In this document: piece after piece, positions 33,719 to 45,529 of the stretch
Position numbering within the stretch: the first letter of the stretch is position 1
Layout: each line of letters starts with the position of its first letter
Assembly (NCBI GenBank): GCA_008360955.1
Contig: LUCM01004444.1
Span: forward strand, 18,344 to 82,343
Origin: Fasciolopsis buskii
Lineage: Eukaryota; Platyhelminthes; Trematoda; Plagiorchiida; Fasciolidae
Reading direction: 5' to 3'
Length of the DNA: 64,000 bases
Notes under the pieces: generated by a model
Databases searched by the model: none
What the model was told of the DNA's origin: nothing
What the model saw: the letters and a program-made list of their open reading frames with translations, nothing else
Position numbers and translations under genes: made by a program

Positions 33719-36390
33719 TGACAAAATAAAAGAGGAGGTAAATTATTCCGAGGCCTATGACAAGAAGCAGAGAGAGAACAACGCGTCAGGCATGTCGAAA
33801 CATTGATGATGGAAAATGCCATCCTCATCTGGATGCAGGACACTCAGAGAAACCGTCAGCATTGTGGACCAAGGGCAAGAATCTCTGTGGGCAATTATCG
33901 CTTCTGGCTTACAGAACCCATCAAAGGAACTAAAATACACGCTGGAGTTGGATGCAACGTGTTGTTTTTAAAATTAACCTACCGTTGCCATGCTTCCCGG
34001 CTTAGGCTTGCCGGAAGTGAAATCTTCCCTTGCGTCCACCTCACCCGTGTTGCACGATGAATGTAAGTACCAAATTCATACTAACTTGCTAATTAAAAGT
34101 GGTCTGAGAAATTAAGAACTTCTAAAAAAATGGAACAGTTGATGAGTGAACATACATTATATAATTGATGACTGCACGCCCATAGTGGGCAAGAGATAAC
34201 GGGTCAAAAATTTACCACCAACATGGGAAAAGAGGCTATTGCGCACTGTTCAAAACGACCGCATTGTACGAAAACTGCAATTAATATATGCAATTTTCAA
34301 ATAATAGTAAATGCCTTTTAATTGGGATTAACTTACTGGGGCTTCAGGTTGAGTGTTCGGTCCCGGATGAGACCGCAAAGAGTATAGTCGTGTAAGACCT
34401 CTAATGGGCTTTTTAATTGGTGGGTATCGCACCGTGTGCGAGGGGAGACAAAAGCGTAGATAACGAAAGCGTGATTCTATTAATTAATGCAGACAAAAAT
34501 CTCTATCCCGGTTCAGGAGAAAAGATTGACCGCACTGAGTGGTCCAAGTTCTTGCGCACACAATAGCTAATGTTCCTGGTGCAGAACTGCTCATTATTGG
34601 TCAAAAACCCGGAAACAACATGGAGTTACTCTGGTCCATTATGTTTAATTGGTGGATTGTGGTAGCAGGGTGATATATAGTTACGTATACATACGTTCGT
34701 ACACAGAAATTTACAAGTATACATGCATATATATATTTATATAATATTCCCGGGACGACTTAGGTACTGGAATTTGCGTCTGCTACACTCGGTGAGAAAA
34801 ACTTGTCTGACAGTTCTATTCCAAACGAAATAAGACTGAAGCTAACGAAACAAAGGACCTCTTTCTCGATCGAGCAACGTAGCAACCTGACCGCATAGGC
34901 AAATAGTGCTAACTATGAATGTGGAGTTAAAAGTAATAAGCACAGATTGCCATTCATGAGGCGAACGACGCCAAACTCCAGCCACTGCTGTGCACGTGAA
35001 AGGAGACTCACGTAACTTCTCACAGTGCAAATAACCGTCATGGAAATCGGTGCTCGCAATCGAATAGCGGTGGCTCCAGATGGACCGTTTTCAAGTTGCC
35101 TTTCGCCGGTCTGTGTCCTGTCAGTTGGCCACTTGCAGGCGGTATCCTGTTGTCTATTGGTCGCTAGCCATCGGTCATTGCGTCCTGTCCGTCAGTTTTT
35201 CGTCTTTGTCGGTTCTTCGGTTGTGGTTCTGGAACAAATATTGATATGGAGCTTTTGCGGCGTCGGATTTTTTGTAGCAGAATCTTGCATTTCCGGTCGA
35301 AACTAACAGTTTTGCCGGCAGGCAATGCACAAGCGCAGGTCTCTTTGTCAGGGTAGTTTGCACACCGGATTTGGGTTCACCGTCTGCACAGGTCGCATTC
35401 CACCCATTTAGTTGCTTCGTCCAAATCAACCGTGATGAGGCAACTAAATGACAGCTAACCGAATTCTCAGTGAATAAGCTCGAATCCCGAAATAACAACG
35501 CACTAGCCAAGCATGAACTGCATGCATAGTTCAATCGTAATCTAGTTAACCACACGTACAATCTGCATTTCCATGAGGTAAGAGTCAATCCAACTACAGC
35601 CAGTGCATTCACTATTCATTCTTTCAGCGATCCTATGAATAGTTTAGAAATTACAGGATTGTGAATGACAGAACGGTAATTACTGGGGTCATATAGCGGT
35701 CCCTTTTTTGGCAAGGAATTTCTGCTGAAAGTCTTCCACTTGAAGAAAGGGAACGATTAAATGTAATAAGCAGCAGCAGTGCTATATCGCTATCAACCCT
35801 GAAGACAAATTTGGTTTACAAACGAACATTTTGTATATATGGCCCCAGTAATTTTTGACGAGGTTATAAACGCTTTCTAATCATTTGTTCGCATTAAATT
35901 AATTTGCTGTAAAATATTACTGTTATTACTGGGTGGCCATAACACTTAAAGTTTGCTCTTCAGCAGATGGAATTTTTGGACAGCCTATTCCTTAATCGGG
36001 AAGTAGGGGAGGATAACTGAAAAAGTGAATGAAATGTGTACGTTTTCGAAGTTAAAGCCACCTAGGTCGGCACTGCGTGACTGGGTTTCACTTCAAGTTT
36101 CAGGGTCATGGCTGTCGGTGCCCCAGCTCCTGTGCTGTGGACCAAGACACCTTGAAGCATGCACCCTTTACTGCATCCATGCATAAAACATGCAACTAGA
36201 ACACTTGTTTCCCACTTACAGTTTTAAGTTTTATTCATACAGATAAGCATTGCAACTTAAGTGATATAATAAGCAGAATGACAAGTGCCCTCAGAATTGC
36301 GAGGGCATAACTCGTATGGGCAAATTTAATTTTGGCAATGTAAGTTGAAAGTCAGCATCAAATTAGTTTTAATTCATATGTAACATATAC

Positions 36391-36396
<6 letters not shown>
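33719..36396. other. Intergenic sequence, no supported gene
   Basis: Contains TA-rich stretches near 34672-34745. Frames at 35025-35306 (plus) and 35612-35175 (minus) overlap each other and have no recognisable domain. Confidence 0.3.

Positions 36397-36439
<43 letters not shown>
36397..36439. repeat. (AT)n microsatellite
   Basis: Perfect AT run of about 43 bases, preceded by ATAC-type units. Confidence 0.95.
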
Positions 36440-36441
<2 letters not shown>

Positions 36442-38039
36442 ACATAAAAGCCACCTCCATCTTTCGTCGCTCTGAAAGCAGTCCTCAAACGAGTCGGTTT
36501 ATATTCTAAAGAGTTCTTTTTGGGATGATCCTGAACTCTGCTTTACCTCTTTCGTGTATGCATATAGCGAAGTTTGCATGTATGTATCCACCAGTACTCC
36601 CGGACTCCAACCCAATGGTCTAACTGGACCTAAACGGGTCACTCTGCTGGTTAAAGTAGTCACACTTGCTTGCCATGTCTCTGCCTGATCACCTCAACCC
36701 ATCCGCCTACCATCGCCTGCCTCAGACAACACAACATATCTAGATAGCCCCCCTTCTATGGACATTTTTTCACAACCAACATAGCCTCTCCATATTCAGT
36801 GTCTATTTAATAGCAAAGATAAGGAAAATGCGGAGTAAACCCCCGAGGGAAACTACAAAGGACAATTACGAAGCAAAAATAACAGTTTGTTGGGATAATG
36901 ACTGATAGTGATTAATCAACTAAGATACAATGGCAACTTAATGACTTGAATCGGTCAGATTCAATGTTTATGGTATGGAAAGCCAGTCAACAAACTTTAT
37001 GCTTAGCTTGTATTACAAACAAGAGGCTTCCTTATACGAATAATTATTAGAAATTCTGGAAAATTATGGCTTATCCTAATTTTTGTCATTTTAGCACCAT
37101 CGCTACTTCGTAATACTTGTTATTTTACTGAGGACATCAGAACCTTCTCTCAAGATACACCTAATTGATATATACCGTAGTTCTCATTAATGCAGAGAAA
37201 GATTGAACGAAACCACTGCCCACGAAGCCGAATGACCTAGGTTCGTGTTTACGTGGAGTACTCATTCACTATCCAGATGCTTTATACTTTCGCATGTTTT
37301 CAACGAATTTGAACGAAAACTTTGAAAATACCGATGGGTGTGCAACGTTCAGAACTGCTAGACAGTAGCCAGTGTTTGCCTGGTGACATGCATTTACTCG
37401 CGAACAATTTTTGTTTTGTTCACTGGTGCTTGACACAATACATCTTACTTCCGAATCTAAAACACAGGCCGAAATGACAGGAAGACAGGATGAAAGACGT
37501 ATGGTGCACATCCTAATCACAGATCCTCACAGTCATGCAGATAGGTGTGAAAGGGTGACAAGCAACAAAGACTATTTCTGAGAGCAAATAATAAACGGCA
37601 AAACTGGCATACCAATTAAAGCTGCGATCGAAATACGAGTTAATAACGATCAGAATTGAGCAGAGTAGCGTTAGATAGGAAACTCCAAAAACTCCCAAAG
37701 GGTGACGATGAAGCTGGAGGTAAGACATAGGTCAGCAGTTGTCTTCTCGGATCTTCTCAGTGGAAGAGGTGAACGGTCTCCGAAAAGGACTGGATTACAA
37801 TCTGACCGAAAATTAACATGCATTTGAGTTATATGGGTTTCCGAAAGGGACCAGATCTGAGTCGAGACGACTTACGATTCTGTCAGTGGGTCGTACTGGA
37901 TGATCCGATGCTCCATTTGAAATGCAACCTTCTGCAATACACGTACTCAAGAGGTTGGTTGCTGTGCCAGTGGTCAGTAGTCAAGCAAATCAGCGACATT
38001 AAACTGCAATATAATGTGATTAAACTTAACAAACCGTTG
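36440..38039. other. Intergenic sequence, no supported gene
   Basis: The stretch near 36590-36740 reads like a dispersed repeat (cytosine-rich, low complexity), but I found no second copy in the window. Frame 37818-38060 overlaps the start of a SINE-like unit and is not supported as a gene. Confidence 0.3.
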
Positions 38040-38220
38040 AAGGCCGGACCAGTAGCGTAGTGGCCCATGCATTATACTCAATCGTTCATTTGAAGTTCAC
38101 GCCCCAGTTCGACCGCAGTGGTTCTGCCCTACTGATGAAGCAACTGTACAGTGCTTCCAAGGTTGCAAACAATGTCGAATACCTGGTATCCATGGTTTCT
38201 TAGTGGCTAGTTGAGTGGAG
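38040..38220 (+). repeat. SINE-like repeat with a truncated hammerhead motif (copy 1)
   Basis: Begins with a tRNA-like head (GTAGCGTAGTGG near 38051, and TTCACGCCCCAGTTCGACC near 38095-38113, resembling pol III A and B boxes). The conserved hammerhead core CTGATGA follows at 38132-38138, then AACTGTACAGTGC. About 20 bases holding stem II and the GAAA strand, present in copy 2, are missing, so this copy cannot fold as a ribozyme. Confidence 0.5.
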
Positions 38221-39094
38221 GCATCACAAGATGAATAATTTCGCGAAGGAAAACAATATCAATGTATTACGGCGCGGTGAAAGAAGAATAATGGTTATTG
38301 TAGACAAGACTTGCCATATGCAAAATCAAAGGGACTGATGAACGGTGCTGCCACCTACCGTCTACCAAATACGGACTCAACTGAAAAATCGTAAGCCAAG
38401 ATGAACAAAACCCTGGAGAAACTACAGGATATGCTAAGGATAAACCAAGAGGAACGATGGGGATGGGGGCAATCCACCAAAAATGCCAGCAAATTTTCAC
38501 TTGGTATTTTCGTTTTTATGCACATACTGAAACTTAAACCAAAAAGTTTACGAAGAAATAAAAGTAATACTTATGAGATTCCTGGTATTCGGATTTCTTG
38601 CACAAGCCTTATTGAAAGCCAGTGAAAACAATAGATTACCCAGGATACAACCGAAAATTGGGATCAGGTATGTTGATGTCACTTTTGTCATTGTCAAAGG
38701 CTTCTGTATGAAAAAAGGAAACAATAACCCATAATATTTTTCGGCAAGACCTAGTTCACCAAGTAATTGAACAACAGAAAAAACTTCTTTTTCTGGATAT
38801 ATTGGTGAAAACAACGGTCAAGGGAACTCTGTAGACATCAGTGTATGGAGAACCAAACCGAACGGACTAGACACTAAACTTTAGCAGCAAACACCCGAAA
38901 ATCCATAAGCTATCTCACATGCAAACGTTACAGAAATGAGCAAAAACACTGCACCAAAATGGGATTGAGACCAATGGAAGAAAGCGTTTTTCAAGCTGTC
39001 CCAATTGTCATGAAATAATTCACTATGTGATATCATCGCTCAACTCACCATTAAGAAACCATGGAAGCACGGTACAGCTATTCAATCCTTGTTC

Positions 39095-39245
39095 GACTCA
39101 AAAACGTTCGTCCCGAGTTCGCGTCCCAGTTCGGGCGCGGTGGATATGCACTACTGACGGTTCCCAACAAGGATGAAACAGCTGTACAGTGCTTCCATGG
39201 TTTCTTTATGGTCAGTTGAGCGATGATAGCACATGGTGAATTATT
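39095..39245 (+). ncRNA. Hammerhead-ribozyme SINE relic (copy 2)
   Basis: After a B-box-like segment (GAGTTCGCGTCCCAGTTCGGGC, near 39115-39136) the parts of a type I hammerhead follow in order. Stem I 5' strand GCACT is at 39148-39152, core CTGACGG at 39154-39160, and stem II as TCC/GGA at 39162-39164 and 39071+100 (39171-39173). The GAAA strand is at 39175-39178, and a minimal stem III is formed by ACAG/CTGT (39178-39185). The cleavage triplet GTA ends at 39186, and stem I 3' strand AGTGC is at 39188-39192. Five stem I pairs are perfect. The core base expected to be A (CTGANGA) is G, so activity is probably lost. Minimal stem III hammerheads occur in schistosome SINE-like elements and Penelope-like elements. 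Confidence 0.55.
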
Positions 39246-41559
39246 TCATGAAAACATTCGATCCTCTACTACGAACATGCATCATGCCCCAGTTAAACGG
39301 ACACCCTTGAAGCCCCATAAAAGTGACTTTAGTTGAAAAGAAAAAAGTGACAAAGCAACGAGCACAATTCGCGAAGAAATTAGTGCTTGTGCACATCAAA
39401 TACGGATCAGTAACAACCGTATGACTACCGGAACTATGAGACATTACAGTCATTATCAAACGCAAAGTGGCAATCAGAAGACTCTTTTTGCAGACGAAAG
39501 ACAAACTCAAATGAACGACATAAATGGGCTTATCTTCTAGGTCAAATTAACGCATGAACAGAAACCCATCACATGAAGACAATACTCTTTCACTAACAGG
39601 TTCACGGGGACCCAGGGGGTTGCATATTTAATTCAGACGAAACTCACATTCTGGACCAAGCGAATGCAAGAAATTCAACAGGGCATCTGGAAGCTTGACA
39701 CTCGTCTGTTAATTCAAACCACACAGACCCACTTTGAAGACACTGAATTCGTGGGGAAACTCAGTCAAAAGTAAGGAAGTAACCAAGCTTCTGATGATAT
39801 AGTCAATCAGTCGAAATTAGAAGGCAAGGCTTACGAACTTGGAAGCAAATGAAAAGGTAAGCGCCGAATTTCAGAAACAAGAAGTAGACGGGAACTTTTG
39901 AAGATGATGAAATTTAATACCGTTTTCCATTCAGCATCATCTCAATAGGCATTTTTCATGACCATATCACTAAAATTAATGCTGCTGAAAACAGTAGCAT
40001 TACTAAAATTAGGTACATTTTCAGTTCACAGTCTTAGTCATGGTAACTTTTTAAGCTTGACTTATTCTGGAGGTCAAGGTCAAGTCTAGGGCAGAATTAA
40101 TATAAACGCAACATAGATGGGAAGTCACTGTCCGCGAACTGATGATTTCAACTCGGCTGGCGATGAACTATTTGCAACCTAAACACCAAGGTCAGCGATT
40201 ACAAAACTTCAGAAACCTTCCCATATTAAGTATCGTTTTCCCCGATTCTTATTGCTGGTTATATACCTGTATCCTGACAAACTGGACAAATTGGATCACT
40301 TGGAATTGACGACATCAATTCTCTTCTAGCATTACTGCTTCCTATCGACTGCGTAAGCACCGCATCACAAAAGAAATCTTAGGTTGGATGGATTAAATAG
40401 AGGACTGTAAAGTGCATGTAGTTCTGAACATTATCATTTAAGTCACTGTAAGCCAGTTTGACTTCTGAGGACTTCCAACTTTACCCTTATGAACTCGAAG
40501 AATTCAAACTGATTTCGCCCGGTCAGTGTGATTAACATCAAGTCTAGTGTGAAAATCGGTGTATAATAAAACCATTACATTATGCAAAATGCGTGACTTA
40601 AAAATTTAATGACAAATGTCCATCCGATGAAGTGTTCCTTTTAATCCGAAACCACTTATTTATTAAAATTTTTATGTATCCGAAATAATAACTGAACATA
40701 CGAAAGGGTATTTAGAATTTTGCAAGACACCGTCAAACAGGCCCTACTTCGAACAGCTTGGGATAACTGCTTGGATTTGAGCAAGAAAAATACATCTGTC
40801 ATACCGTAGCAATAAACAATTTCATATTTTAACAATACCTTAAGTGCTGGAAACATTCAGAATGGCCAGCGCTCTCCAATCCACACTTCAGTGACGGCAA
40901 AAATTCAATTTATAGTGAATCAGTGATGATAAATATGAAGATAATGTGGTCTAACTTGGGGTGCGGGTCACATGTTGGCTAAATTCCGTGTTGCCTTAGT
41001 CCTGATTAGCTGGTCTGTAACTCACTTGACCTGCCTGCTGACTTGTCATAATCCCTGAACACAATAGATCGAAACTGTTATTATGCAAGGAGCCGTAATG
41101 GACCATGGCCACGGTAGGTTCATTCTCGGGATTGCTGCTTAATAATAAATGGAGACAAATAGTTTAATGGGTTTCTCAATTAGGTATGTAAACAAAGTTG
41201 TTTCATACAACTGTGTATCCAAAGAAGAAACTGAATGATCACAGGATCAGATATTTTGATGCTGAAGTCTTCAGAAGTCAGCCGGATATGTTAACGTTAT
41301 TATTTATCTCTGGTGCTTCTTGACTGATCACTGTACATTTACCACTTCTTACCAAATAAGGTTATAGAAGGTAGCTTTCGCAGATTCAAGGAGAGGTTGA
41401 ATGACGAAAATGCATACAACTATATATATGACTGATTATGGTGCGAAAGTTTCTCGCCCTCCACGCATTCAAGAAAACGATCTTGCATCGCATAAAACCC
41501 TTTGATCCTCTATTGATTCGTGTTACTCCCCCTCCTACCAGATTTTCCCGCGTTCTTCG
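39246..41559. other. Intergenic sequence, no supported gene
   Basis: AT-rich with only short chance frames. No known repeat recognised. Confidence 0.3.
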
Positions 41560-41990
41560 GAACTTGCAGTTGACCACGCTATTGATAGTGTTACTGAAAT
41601 AAGCCCTGTTCCTGTTCCCTCGGGTTCTCCTTCAGACAGCATCCAAATCTCATCGAACCCGCTTTAGCCGGCTGATGCACTTTTTCGTCCTTGATACCCC
41701 TTCAAACTAGCCACCTTCAATGTGTGAAAACTTAGGCGTATGGGTCAACAGGAGTGGACTCAAATCGATGACAGTGCTGTTAGCTACAGATGGCCGGGTT
41801 GTCTACATAACTGTCGTACTGAAGCACCTCTCTTGACTCCGACCACGGGTTGATTTGCAACAAGATGTCCATGTGTTTTGGTCAGTGCCCAAAAATTTTG
41901 GCAGAACATCGAATATTGCGACAAGCTATCTGGTCCCACTCGCCTATCGGTCTTTCGAAGCTCACTACCTGAAAAGCTAGGATTTCACCC
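41560..41990 (+). mobile_element. RTE-like LINE fragment with internally deleted endonuclease
   Basis: 41560-41690 matches 1428-1540 (LINE UTR sequence). The plus strand then reads LATFNV, a stop, and KLRRMGQQ (41708-41750), the start of an AP-type endonuclease. It passes directly into DDSAVSYRWPGCLHNC (41766-41815), which corresponds to AVSYRWRGSVQNC late in the endonuclease of the LINE at 21163. DSDHGLI follows near 41840-41860 with the SDH motif. The middle of the domain is deleted. Confidence 0.55.
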
Positions 41991-42451
41991 ACCCATCAAT
42001 GAGAAATGGCCGCTTGGGAAGATGCCTTTTATTCTGCTGGCTTAGCGAATCGTGACCTGTCCTGTCGCTTTGTGACACCCGGGGATTCTGCTGAGTGTAG
42101 GCGCCTTCTTGGAAGGATTGCACTGATCTTCTGGACGTGACGCCATATAAAATAGGCCTCATTTTTACACAGTTTGCACCGTGAGTTCAATTAAATTCAT
42201 TTTAGTGCCACTTTATTCATTTTTTTCCATTGTTTTCGCATCCATTAATTCTGAAGCAGAAATGAAGTTTCTGCTTCATGTGCAAACAGTGTAATGTAAC
42301 ATGGTAAAGTTTATCATTACCAAAAAGAAGCCATTCCGCACATGGCTGATTTTGTTTCAAATCAGACAATCGATATCCACTTACACTAGCTTGTTGTGGA
42401 GACCAACTGCGTAAGGTGTACTGCATCCGCCTCTGTGTGGGTTCACAAACG

Positions 42452-43543
42452 ATGACGTCAGCTGTAGCAGATGGAATTGTGCATATGGGAATTTCAGGGC
42501 AGGCTCGTCGACGAGTTATGCAGTCCGTTACCAACTTGATTCCACGGCTGATGGATCGCCAGGTGTTTAAAGGACAACAGGTACAGATATCGGAATTCGA
42601 AATTCGTAACATTTGCCACTTGCTCCCAGATATCTTAGTATGTGAGCCCGTTTGCCTTGACTTGGATTTGGAAACCCCCATTCATGTGGTTGGAGACATT
42701 TTAGGGCAATACGTCCATCTGTTGCGAATTTTCGAGGAGTTCGGACACCCACCAGCAAAACGATACTTGTTCCTAGGTAATTATACATGGCGGAATATGT
42801 TCGCAATTGAAACGTTGACGTTGTTATTTTGTTATAAGTTACTTTATCCGGAGTCGATCTACTTACTTCGAGGGCGTTGTGAATGCTCAGCCACCGGGCG
42901 TCTATATGGATTTTATGATCAGTGTGTGCAACGATTTAGTCGGCGTTCGTGGCACGACTTGTCGAACGTGTTTTGCTATCTTCCCATAGCCGCCACTGTG
43001 AATAAAAATATTTTATGCGTACACAGCGGTTTGTCACCGATGTTCCTCACATTTGAACTGTCCAGTGTAGCCCAGATGCAAGCATTATTTTTTCGTTTGG
43101 TTACAAGACCCAGTGAGATGCAGACTTACTCAATCACAACACATCTTATCTGGTCAGAACCGGACGACGACTCGACTGAATGGGACCAAAACCCGATCGG
43201 TCTAGGCTACCTATTTGGACGATCCGTGGTAAAAGAGGTTTGCGATCGGCTGAATCTCAAAAGAATTATTCGGTCCAGTGGACTGGTACAGAACGGTTAC
43301 GCGAAATTTGCGGACACTCCACTAGTGAACATTTTCAGCGCCCCAGATTTCGAAGAAACATATGAGAATAAAGGAGCAGTGCTGCAGCTCAGTTTGGATG
43401 CAGAACAGGAGGTCAGATACAGAGTTCGTCTCATATGCCCATTAATTCACATGCGTAGGAAACACACTACTAGAATGAATGTTAGATTTGAAGATCTAAT
43501 CGGCGAAAATGTCCCAAAAGAGTCGAAACTGATGTTTGCATAG
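42452..43543 (+). CDS. PP1-like PPP-family pseudophosphatase, gene 1
   Basis: A single-exon 363-residue protein with the full PP1 catalytic-domain layout. The helical entry (residues 25-75) is followed by the metallophosphatase core (78-330) and a short basic tail. PP1 enzymes remove phosphate from Ser/Thr using two metals. Here most ligands are gone: GDILG (81-85) has L for the histidine, GNYTWRN (109-115) has N for the aspartate, GRCEC (141-145) has R and C for the N-H pair, and IRSS (273-276) has S for the last histidine. R at the phosphate-binding position of WDQNPIG is I. The first D (82) and CVHSG histidine (191) remain. The PP1 C-terminal tail motif is absent. The first ATG is 42452; a second is at 42485. 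AATAAA follows at 43585-43590. It is a paralogue of the gene at 53291. Confidence 0.85.
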   Translation: MTSAVADGIVHMGISGQARRRVMQSVTNLIPRLMDRQVFKGQQVQISEFEIRNICHLLPDILVCEPVCLDLDLETPIHVVGDILGQYVHLLRIFEEFGHPPAKRYLFLGNYTWRNMFAIETLTLLFCYKLLYPESIYLLRGRCECSATGRLYGFYDQCVQRFSRRSWHDLSNVFCYLPIAATVNKNILCVHSGLSPMFLTFELSSVAQMQALFFRLVTRPSEMQTYSITTHLIWSEPDDDSTEWDQNPIGLGYLFGRSVVKEVCDRLNLKRIIRSSGLVQNGYAKFADTPLVNIFSAPDFEETYENKGAVLQLSLDAEQEVRYRVRLICPLIHMRRKHTTRMNVRFEDLIGENVPKESKLMFA

Positions 43544-43584
43544 TGATATTTCGAGTGACATACAGTCTTGTTGTCCGTTGGTAC

Positions 43585-43590
43585 AATAAA
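43585..43590 (+). promoter_or_regulatory. Polyadenylation signal of pseudophosphatase gene 1
   Basis: AATAAA lies 42 bases after the stop codon, a normal distance for a compact 3' UTR. Confidence 0.55.
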
Positions 43591-44068
43591 AACGACAACA
43601 ACCTATCCCGGGACGCTGGTATACAAAGCAGTCGATGCCGAAATATGTTCATCTATTTCCTAATGATGAACGCACAAGCATCTACACAACATCTGTAGAT
43701 CTTTATGCTCGTGGTTTGCTTGTGAAAACCAAAAATCAGAAAAAAATGTACATAAAACAATGGTATTTTAGCCATATCCTAAAGGGGTATAAATGAACCA
43801 CAAACAATAACAATAATAGTGTCTGCTTAGTTCATTCCACTTTCCAAAGCACATAGAGGTAGAATAAAAGCAACTGTGTGCTACTACCAGAGAGTGTCGG
43901 TTTTAGGCATTATAGATGCTGTGTAATCGTATGCCACCATAATAGACATTCTACATGTGAGTAATAGACGTGTCTTCTATGGAATTGCAAAGCCATAACT
44001 GATGAAGTCCACTCTAATCGTTAGAACGGAGAAGACTCGAACCGATAACCAGATGCGATGAATGTACT
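43591..44068. other. Intergenic sequence, no supported gene
   Basis: No reading frame or repeat recognised. Confidence 0.35.
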
Positions 44069-44313
44069 GTGTATGCAACAGTAAGCGAAGACGCGAACCC
44101 CAACAAATTACCGAAGGGTAAGCGACGGTCGAAGACAAACTCTCGAATGCACAAGAACGAACAAAATAGTGCAGATATCGTGTCCAGTGAAAAAGTAACC
44201 AAACATTTGTCAAAAATCCGTAATCACGTGTCAAAACAGATAGAAGAGAGTGATCTCGGAAAATTTGATGCCAATAAAGCAGCCTTCCTCCACCAGAAAA
44301 CTGGGAACGTTTC

Positions 44314-44315
<2 letters not shown>
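44069..44315 (+). CDS. Lysine-rich frame ending in a microsatellite, doubtful
   Basis: An 80-codon frame without stops, rich in lysine, serine and asparagine (KLPKGKRRSKTNSRMHKNEQ, then SSEKVTKHLSKIRNHVSKQ), runs directly into the (TA)n tract at 44316. Its first codon is not a plain ATG in a good context; internal methionine lies near 44147. It might be an exon truncated by repeat expansion. No family is recognised, and it may be chance. Confidence 0.15.

Positions 44316-44385
<70 letters not shown>
44316..44385. repeat. (AT)35 microsatellite
   Basis: Perfect run of about 70 bases, joined directly to a LINE fragment on its right side. Confidence 0.98.
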
Positions 44386-44387
<2 letters not shown>

Positions 44388-44389
44388 CA

Positions 44390-44560
44390 GCCTCTCCAAC
44401 TGACATCAATCCTTATCTCTGGGCCCTCAAGCAGGGAGACAGGAAGCACCAACCAAGGCCATTTCCGAAGCTAACTTCGTCATACCTCTGCACCAAGTCA
44501 TAGCCCGACCGCGGCTTCGCCCGTTCCAACTTTGCTCAGCACGTGCAAAAACAACACGAG
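44390..44560 (-). mobile_element. RTE-like LINE C-terminal fragment
   Basis: Matches 1640-1800 over its length, including CAGGGAGACAGGA-GCACCAA, CATACCTCT-CA-CAAGTCA and GACCGCGGCTTCGCC. Coding sense in the LINE is minus. Confidence 0.6.
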
Positions 44561-45529
44561 AGGATAGAGGATGGACAGACATGCGCAGTGTTTAAGGAAA
44601 TTTATGCAATGTGAACTAAGTTTGGCTTGAGCGAATGTACTTGTGAGTTTATGTAGGCACTATGTAGGATGCTGATGGGCAGAATCGTTAGCAAGGAGAT
44701 ATCGTAACATGAGTGCCAAGTGCGCCACCCGGGTAATACCAAAACGACATGCTGTAGACGTTGAGAAACGCCAAACATTTTGGAAACCAGGTCAAAACGT
44801 TCGTAAGTAAGACGCAGAAAACTAACAGAAGGAATCAGGAAACACTCAAAGGAGCCCAAATCCTCGGAATATTTCCTGGAACCGACGAACAACCTAACTG
44901 ATCGAATTCCGTGGAAATGGAAACCGGTGTAGCCTTCGAAACCGATATGATCTATGGATATCACTTGAGTCGGAAATGTGAATGCTAAGGTTATTATTTC
45001 CTGTGGTTAAAAGATTCTGTTTGACCTAGTCATGGGAACTTGCTCGACAAACGTTCTTTCGACCGAAAAGTAGGGTGAATGCCAAATTCATGGACTGGTC
45101 CGTAGTAACCCACCATTGACTTGGACTTGGAGCCTCATTATTATGAGAGGACATACCAGGATCAATCGACTACTGGCTCTAACGTGAGTCATTAGCTTCA
45201 TTCGAAGCCGTGCTTCTTTCCTAGACATGAGATTACAACTTCATTCGAAGTCGTAGCAAGATATTTAGTGGATTTAACGATGTAATTTGATAAATATACC
45301 CTTGTGGTGCCTTCAGAGGGCCAACAGTGCTGACATAAACGTGATCAAAGCGAGCACTCGGTGAAGCGGAAACACTGATTAGCAAAGCTGACTGCCTTGA
45401 ACACATTATACCATTGACATTGCACTCCTTAGCCCACGTACAAACATTCTTGTTTGGAGACTAATAGTTGCAACATTGGATGTGAAAGTTCATATAGTTT
45501 ATCAAACATGTTGAGCAGAAAAACACTAG
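44561..45529. other. No recognised gene
   Basis: Only short chance frames; possible remote gypsy debris continuous with the fragment at right. Confidence 0.3.

Noticed and set aside
35175..35612. Minus-strand 145-codon frame
   Set aside because: No recognisable domain, and it overlaps another open frame on the other strand.
42453..42460. TGACGTCA, a perfect cAMP-response-type palindrome
   Set aside because: It spans the start codon of pseudophosphatase gene 1 and is most likely coding sequence; an 8-mer is weak evidence.
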